The translations under genes were made by a program, and so were the position numbers. Of a stretch of 64,000 nt of DNA, positions 59,000 through 64,000 are shown one piece after another. Source of the DNA: Pontibacillus halophilus JSM 076056 = DSM 19796 (GTDB lineage: Bacteria > Bacillota > Bacilli > Bacillales > BH030062). The stretch is taken from contig NZ_AULI01000001.1 of assembly GCF_000425205.1 (NCBI RefSeq), positions 62,001 to 126,000 of the forward strand, written 5' to 3'. Position 1 is the first letter of the stretch, and the number at the start of each line of letters is the position of its first letter. A model generated the notes under the pieces. It was not told where the DNA came from. It searched no databases and was given only the letters and a program-made list of their open reading frames with translations.

Positions 59000-59638
59000 A
59001 TGTTAAACAACTATCTTACGGTAAAAAGTGAAGGCCATGAAGTCGTCATTATTCAGAAATCACGATTCATTGGTTACGTGAAACGTGTCGAATCAGAACA
59101 AGAAGCGAAAGAATTCGTTCAAGAGATTAAGAAGAAGCATAGTGATGCTACACACAACTGCTCGGCTTACATGGTTGGGGAGCACGATGAGATACAAAAA
59201 GCCCATGATGACGGTGAACCGAGCGGAACAGCCGGTGTACCGATGTTAGAGGTGCTTAAGAAGAAAGGGTTGAAGGACACCGCTGTTGTCGTTACAAGAT
59301 ATTTCGGTGGTATAAAATTAGGAGCTGGTGGTTTAATACGCGCATACTCCTCTACGACTTCTGAAGCACTTCGTACGACAGGAATCGTAAAGCGTCAACT
59401 GATGAGAAAGATGAAAGTGGAAGCGGATTATACCCTACTCGGTAAAGTACAGAACGCATTGCAAGGTACTTCCTACCTATTAAATAAGATTCACTACACC
59501 GATCGTGTGGTATTAGATATTTATGTAGAGGAAGGCAAAGAACCAGAATTTGATCAATGGATCGTCAATCTTACTCACGGTCAAGCCACTGTCACGCAAG
59601 ATGAAGTGACGTATATGGAAATTGATGTTGAGGCGTAA
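59000..59638 (+). CDS. yvyE: YigZ/YvyE (IMPACT) family protein
   Basis: 212 residues. N-terminal UPF0029/IMPACT domain with QKSRFIGYVKRVES, ATHNCSAYMVG, DDGEPSGTAGVPML and RYFGGIKLGAGGLIRAYS (about 18-120), then a C-terminal DUF1949. It is related to the translation-linked IMPACT/YIH1 proteins that modulate Gcn2 in eukaryotes; the bacterial function is unknown. It sits divergent from degS and 20 bases before the LCP gene, so these two are probably cotranscribed. TTTTAGGAGG precedes the ATG at somewhat long spacing. Confidence 0.95.
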   Translation: MLNNYLTVKSEGHEVVIIQKSRFIGYVKRVESEQEAKEFVQEIKKKHSDATHNCSAYMVGEHDEIQKAHDDGEPSGTAGVPMLEVLKKKGLKDTAVVVTRYFGGIKLGAGGLIRAYSSTTSEALRTTGIVKRQLMRKMKVEADYTLLGKVQNALQGTSYLLNKIHYTDRVVLDIYVEEGKEPEFDQWIVNLTHGQATVTQDEVTYMEIDVEA

Positions 59639-59658
59639 CCATTAAAGGAGAATCCAAC

Positions 59659-60693
59659 ATGAAACGAAAGCGTGCTTCAAAGGTTAAGATTCTTCTGTGG
59701 ACACTCTTATTTGTCTTCTTCCTTGGAGTAGGTACGATTGCTGGTTATGGTATTCACCTGACTCAGAAGGCAGAAGAGGTCACCGAACAATCACAGGTTG
59801 AGCTCGAACGTGGAGAAGTTTCATCCAAACGGACGAAAGCAGTTGACCCAGCTGAGGATAACATATCCGTCCTTTTCCTTGGTATTGACGATAGTGAAGC
59901 TCGTTCCGAAGACACCTCACTCTCTGATGCAATGGTGCTAGCTACATTCAACAAAGAAGAACATTCCGTTAAACTACTGAGCATCCCCCGTGATTCCTAC
60001 GTTTATATTCCAGAAGTAGGGTATAAGGACAAGATCACTCATGCTCATTCCTTTGGCGGAATTGACGCTTCTGTCGAGACAGTGGAACGCATGATGGATG
60101 TGCCTGTTGACTATTATGTACAACTAAATTTTGATGCCTTTACAGAGACAGTCAACGCGCTTGGCGGTATTCCTTATGATGTTCCTTTCGATATGACCGA
60201 ACAGAACAGCAAAGATGTCCAAGGTGCCATCACTCTAGAGTCAGGGATGCAGATTCTTAACGGCGAAGAAGCTCTTGCCCTAGCGAGAAGTCGTCAGTAT
60301 GACAGTGACCTTGCTCGGGGAGAGCGACAAATGGAGTTGTTACAAACCATTTTTGAGAAAGTGACTGACTATGACTCCATTAGCCAATACAGCAGGCTAA
60401 TTGATTCAATCGGCAACAATATGAATACGAACCTATCTTTTGATGAAATGACCTCCTTGCACAGTTACGCAACGAACCACGATGGCCTACAATTCCAACA
60501 AATGCAACTACAAGGTGAGGGAGCCTTCATCCCGCTTGAAAATGGTCGTAAATATGTATTTGAACTGGACCAAAATTATGTTGAAACGACTCAAGAGGAA
60601 TTAAGAACTCATTTAGAGCTGGCAAATGTAAGTAGCGACACCCACTCATCCCAATCCTTTAACTCTGAAACTTCCTCAGATTCCCCTTCATAA
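59659..60693 (+). CDS. LytR-CpsA-Psr family cell wall ligase
   Basis: 344 residues. Single N-terminal membrane anchor (about 8-32: KILLWTLLFVFFLGVGTIAGYGI) and an extracellular LCP domain from about 70. It contains FLGIDDSEARSED, LLSIPRDSYVYIPE (the conserved SIPRDS), GYKDKITHAHSFGG and ALARSRQYDSDLARGERQ. These enzymes transfer wall teichoic acid or other glycopolymers from lipid carrier to peptidoglycan. The tagO gene for teichoic acid linkage-unit synthesis follows convergently. The C-terminal tail is Ser/Asp-rich. Confidence 0.93.
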   Translation: MKRKRASKVKILLWTLLFVFFLGVGTIAGYGIHLTQKAEEVTEQSQVELERGEVSSKRTKAVDPAEDNISVLFLGIDDSEARSEDTSLSDAMVLATFNKEEHSVKLLSIPRDSYVYIPEVGYKDKITHAHSFGGIDASVETVERMMDVPVDYYVQLNFDAFTETVNALGGIPYDVPFDMTEQNSKDVQGAITLESGMQILNGEEALALARSRQYDSDLARGERQMELLQTIFEKVTDYDSISQYSRLIDSIGNNMNTNLSFDEMTSLHSYATNHDGLQFQQMQLQGEGAFIPLENGRKYVFELDQNYVETTQEELRTHLELANVSSDTHSSQSFNSETSSDSPS

Positions 60694-60723
60694 ATGCAAG
60701 CTACAAACAATTATCTGAGTCAC

Positions 60724-60758
60724 AAAAAGGCGCTAGTGGTTACACCAGCGCCTTTTTT
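60724..60758. terminator. Bidirectional terminator between LCP gene and tagO
   Basis: AAAAGGCGCTAGTG / CACCAGCGCCTTTT with T-runs on either side for the two convergent genes. Confidence 0.92.
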
Positions 60759-61822
60759 TATCTTTTTGTGCGGTGTGATTTCATGAGGTTCAGAATTGGC
60801 TTATAGTTTTGGCTAACCAACCCTGTCACTTCGACAATCATCTCCACTAGGAACAACACCATAAGCAAGACGAGGAAGGACCCCCACATTGTAGCCTGGG
60901 AGAAGATGACCGCTGCCAAACTAAACAATGCAGCGATACTGTAAATGACCAACACGGCTTGAGGATGGCTGTATCCAAGTCTCAATAAGCAATGATGCAA
61001 ATGTGATTTATCTGGAGAAGATAAGGGCTTTCTTTGGACGAAGCGACGAACGATAGCGAATAGCGTATCTGAAATTGGAACGCCTAGTATAAGCATTGGG
61101 ATGATAAACGAGAATAAGGTTACGTTCTTAAATCCTAATAGGGAGAGCACACTTATCATGTACCCAAGAAATAAGGCACCCGTATCTCCCATAAAAATCT
61201 TAGCCGGAAAGAAATTGTAAAGAAGAAACCCTAGAGTACTTCCTAACATAATGGATCCGACTAGCACGACAAATGGATTTCCCATCGTCACCGCCATACC
61301 TGATATGGTTAATAAGGCGATTGCAGATACCCCGGCAGACAATCCATCAAGACCATCAATCAAATTAATGGAATTGGTGATAGCCAGAATCCAAATGAGG
61401 GTAATGGGAATACTCATCCAACCAAATTCAATGACGCCTAAGTCGAACGGGAGGTTAATAAACTCCACCTTTATTCCACCAAGTACGACGACTAGAGCGG
61501 CGAGAATCTGACCGCTTAGCTTCACCTTCGGGGATAATTCACGTATATCATCCAGAACACCGGTCGCTATTATAATGAAGCTCCCAATAATTAAAGTCCA
61601 TGACTGCGACTTTAATACTGGGTTGTATTCGGGAAAGAATAGAAAGATTCCGAATAAGAAGCTTATAAATATAGCTAAACCACCTAATCGTGGCATAAGT
61701 TTCTGGTGAACTTTTCTATAGTTGGGTTGGTCTACAGCTCCAATTTTAATCGCTAGCTTCTTCACTAACGGGGTTATGAGGACCGAAGCTATAAAACAGA
61801 ATAACAAGGCCTTATACTCCAT
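60758..61822 (-). CDS. tagO: Undecaprenyl-phosphate GlcNAc-1-phosphate transferase
   Basis: 354 residues from ATG 61822 (GAGGAGGGGC upstream); the longer frame is not supported. 10-11 membrane segments. The MraY/WecA family landmarks are NYRKVHQKLMPRLGGLAIF, ITNSINLIDGLDGLSAG (catalytic Asp pair) and FMGDTGALFLGY. HLHHCLLRLG on the last cytoplasmic loop is typical of TagO/WecA rather than MraY. It starts wall teichoic acid or related polymer synthesis. Upstream 61823-62344 contains no gene I can support; see the inverted repeat entry. Confidence 0.95.
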   Translation of the reverse strand: MEYKALLFCFIASVLITPLVKKLAIKIGAVDQPNYRKVHQKLMPRLGGLAIFISFLFGIFLFFPEYNPVLKSQSWTLIIGSFIIIATGVLDDIRELSPKVKLSGQILAALVVVLGGIKVEFINLPFDLGVIEFGWMSIPITLIWILAITNSINLIDGLDGLSAGVSAIALLTISGMAVTMGNPFVVLVGSIMLGSTLGFLLYNFFPAKIFMGDTGALFLGYMISVLSLLGFKNVTLFSFIIPMLILGVPISDTLFAIVRRFVQRKPLSSPDKSHLHHCLLRLGYSHPQAVLVIYSIAALFSLAAVIFSQATMWGSFLVLLMVLFLVEMIVEVTGLVSQNYKPILNLMKSHRTKR

Positions 61823-62118
61823 AAAAGCCCCTCCTCGTGTTGTAGTATATCCATTTCCATAATTGTTGAAGCAGTCAATTAATAACTTTGTTTCCATCGT
61901 TACATGGTCATACGATGTACCACGTACACCTGCATAGGCTCAATCACTTCTATCTACCATAACCGTTTTAGCGAATTCGAAAACAATTATGTGCTTGTTC
62001 AGAAACATTATAGCCTTCGAGGAATAGCAGGCCTTTATGTCCGATTTCATTAAAATGTATGAGTCAAACAACCTTTTCCCTTTTTCATCCAACTATCTCC
62101 CCCATTTGTTCCATATCC

Positions 62119-62163
62119 ATGAATGAAGATGATTCGTTCGGTGGTTGTATTTGCTTCATTCAT
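62119..62163. other. Inverted repeat in the tagO-secA2 intergenic region
   Basis: ATGAATGAAG and CTTCATTCAT, 10-bp perfect arms, 25 bases apart. A second, weaker pair TCACAAT / ATTGTGA spans about 62183-62215. The 520-base region is otherwise without a recognisable feature apart from a possible extended -10 TGATATACT at 62302-62310 before secA2. Confidence 0.4.
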
Positions 62164-62344
62164 CAATCATGCTTATTTAAGTTTCACAATTTCAATTCTT
62201 AAATATTTCATTGTGATTTTTAAGATTGTGTTAACGCAGTATGAGTGAATGCAAATTTTCGATTACATGTTCGGATTACAGCTGTATGTCGAAATTTGAA
62301 GTGATATACTTGGAATTCGGAATAATGACGGAGGAGCGTATAGC

Positions 62345-64000
62345 ATGCTTGATACAATGAAGCACTTACTAGGAGACAAGTCATCAAGACAATTAAAGCC
62401 TTACTACCAAACAGTAGAAAGGATTTATTCATTAGAGGCAGAGACCGCTTCTTTATCAGATGAGCAACTTCAGTATAAGACAGTTGAATTTAAAAGCAGA
62501 ATTGAGAGTGGTGAAACGCTTGACTCACTCAAGGTAGAGGCTTTTGCGGTCGTACGTGAGGCGGCAAAACGCGTCCTTGGCATGCGCCCCTATGATGTGC
62601 AGCTCATTGGTGGATTGGCACTATGGGAAGGAAATATTGCAGAGATGGCAACCGGAGAAGGAAAAACACTCGTAGCCACATTACCTGGTTATCTCCGTGC
62701 GCTAGAAGGCAAAGGTGTACATATTATTACAGCCAATGAATATTTGGCAGCGCGTGACTATGAGTTAATACGACCATTGCAGGAATACTTAGGGCTTACC
62801 GTTGGCCTTAATTTACCTGGCATAAGTATAGAAGAGAAAAAAGCAGCGTATCATGCTGATCTTACATATGGAATTGGTACAGAATTTGGGTTTGATTACT
62901 TACGGGACAACATGGCAAAAAGCCAAGACCAGCAAGTACAACGCCCATACCACTATGCATTGATTGACGAAGTAGATAGTGTATTGGTCGATGAGGCCAA
63001 AACCCCATTAATTATCGCAGGTAAAATGCAGGCGAGTAAAAACCTTCACGGAGTTTGCGCCATGCTTGCACGTTCTTTCGTTGTAGATGAGGATTATTTC
63101 TTTGATGCACAAATGCGTGTTACCTCCCTTTCTGAAGAAGGCATTGCGAAAATAGAGCGTGCATTCGGAATACAGAACCTGTTTGATATGGAGCACCAGA
63201 CGCTCTACCATTATGTCATTCAAGCTGTCCGTGCCCACAGTATTTTTGAACGCGATGTAGACTATATTGTAGATGAAGGTGAAATTAAGCTCGTTGATAT
63301 GTTTACTGGACGTGTTATGGATGGACGCACTTTATCAGACGGGCTTCATCAGGCTCTTGAAGCAAAAGAAGGATTGGAACTGACTGAAGAAAATAAAACC
63401 CAAGCGACGATTACTGTTCAAAACTACTTTCGTATGTACCCTGTACTCTCCGGTATGACAGGCACGGCTAAGACAGAAGAAAAGGAATTTCAACATACGT
63501 ATGGCATGGACGTTCTTGCAATACCAACAAATAAGCCTGTCATCCGAGACGACATGGAAGATTTAGTGTTTGGGAAGAAAGAAGAAAAATACGATGCCAT
63601 TGTAGAAGCCGTGAAAGCAAGACACGCTACCGGTCAGCCAATTTTAATTGGAACAACCTCCATATTGCAATCCGAAGAAATCGCAACCTCTCTAGATAAA
63701 GCGAACATTTCGTATGAGCTATTGAATGCAAAAAGTGTCGAACAAGAAGTTCAACTCATTTCACTTGCCGGACAAGAAAATCAAGTTACGATTGCGACAA
63801 ATATGGCAGGGCGAGGAACAGACGTCATGCTAGGAGAAGGTGTAGCGGAGTTAGGCGGGCTTCACGTGATTGGAACAGAACGACACGAATCACGTCGTAT
63901 TGATAATCAATTGAAAGGTCGTTCAGGTCGACAGGGTGATCCAGGATCTTCTCAATTCATCATTTCACTTGAGGACGAATTGTTTGAACGCTTTGGAGAG
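62345..64000 (+). CDS. secA2: Accessory preprotein translocase ATPase SecA2 (partial)
   Basis: 552 codons are visible; the gene continues past the right edge. Starts [20 protein letters not shown] at ATG 62345 behind GGAGGAG. NBD1 has MATGEGKT (about 100-107), [19 protein letters not shown]-type [11 protein letters not shown] and [18 protein letters not shown]; a preprotein cross-linking region follows; NBD2 includes [25 protein letters not shown] and [15 protein letters not shown]. The shorter N-terminus and divergent sequence compared with housekeeping SecA point to the accessory SecA2. This family exports particular proteins, such as S-layer or wall proteins, in other Bacillaceae. Confidence 0.9.
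   Translation, partial: MLDTMKHLLGDKSSRQLKPYYQTVERIYSLEAETASLSDEQLQYKTVEFKSRIESGETLDSLKVEAFAVVREAAKRVLGMRPYDVQLIGGLALWEGNIAEMATGEGKTLVATLPGYLRALEGKGVHIITANEYLAARDYELIRPLQEYLGLTVGLNLPGISIEEKKAAYHADLTYGIGTEFGFDYLRDNMAKSQDQQVQRPYHYALIDEVDSVLVDEAKTPLIIAGKMQASKNLHGVCAMLARSFVVDEDYFFDAQMRVTSLSEEGIAKIERAFGIQNLFDMEHQTLYHYVIQAVRAHSIFERDVDYIVDEGEIKLVDMFTGRVMDGRTLSDGLHQALEAKEGLELTEENKTQATITVQNYFRMYPVLSGMTGTAKTEEKEFQHTYGMDVLAIPTNKPVIRDDMEDLVFGKKEEKYDAIVEAVKARHATGQPILIGTTSILQSEEIATSLDKANISYELLNAKSVEQEVQLISLAGQENQVTIATNMAGRGTDVMLGEGVAELGGLHVIGTERHESRRIDNQLKGRSGRQGDPGSSQFIISLEDELFERFGE

Overview
The window is a chromosomal segment from a Bacillaceae member (Bacillota). The evidence is strong Shine-Dalgarno sites, sigma-A-like promoters, a sigma-D flagellar promoter, and the B. 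subtilis-like gene order tagO / lytR / yvyE / degSU / degV / comFA-comFC / yvyF / flgM / flgN / flgKL / yviE / fliW / csrA / hag / flaG / fliDST. Gene content and the acidic proteins would fit a halotolerant genus such as Pontibacillus or Halobacillus, but that is only an inference. I see no prophage, IS element, tRNA, rRNA or CRISPR.

Layout. 1-4.3 kb: tryptophan operon (trpE-D-C-F-B, minus strand) behind a leader that looks TRAP-controlled. 4.3-8.4 kb: CotF-like coat protein, a guanine-riboswitch-controlled purine permease, and a CPA1 cation/proton antiporter. 8.4-8.8 kb: a 44-codon SinI-like anti-repressor gene that sits under a cyclic-di-GMP-I riboswitch with a CodY-like box upstream; this is the most novel element I found. 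8.8-20.5 kb: UvrD-family helicase, aminopeptidase T, two catalases (one with a PerR box, followed by coproporphyrin ferrochelatase), DoxX, an L,D-transpeptidase and a nitroreductase behind an MhqR-type operator. 20.5-33.2 kb: galactoside utilisation locus (ABC importer, GH36, GalK, epimerase, GH42, GH1, and a divergent ROK repressor) with cre sites. 33.2-38.5 kb: thiamin salvage operon (TPP riboswitch) and queuosine precursor operon (preQ1-I riboswitch). 38.6-42.2 kb: SEC-C protein, small sigma-like factor, RsbR-type STAS protein, NUDIX hydrolase. 42.3-53.2 kb: late flagellar operon(s) with two flagellins plus the tail of a third, lost flagellin gene. 53.2-64 kb: ComF competence proteins, DegV, DegS/DegU, YigZ/YvyE, LCP ligase, TagO and the start of secA2.

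How it fits together. Several regulatory layers can be read directly: TRAP-like, guanine, c-di-GMP, TPP and preQ1 RNA elements; PerR, MhqR, Rex/FNR-like, CcpA and ROK-type DNA sites; and a CsrA-FliW switch, with CsrA-type hairpins in front of both flagellin genes. DegS/DegU, the c-di-GMP/SinI-like module, FlgM/sigma-D and CsrA/FliW all bear on the choice between motility and sessile growth. A family of long imperfect-palindrome intergenic repeats (two good copies and one degenerate copy) has covarying arms.
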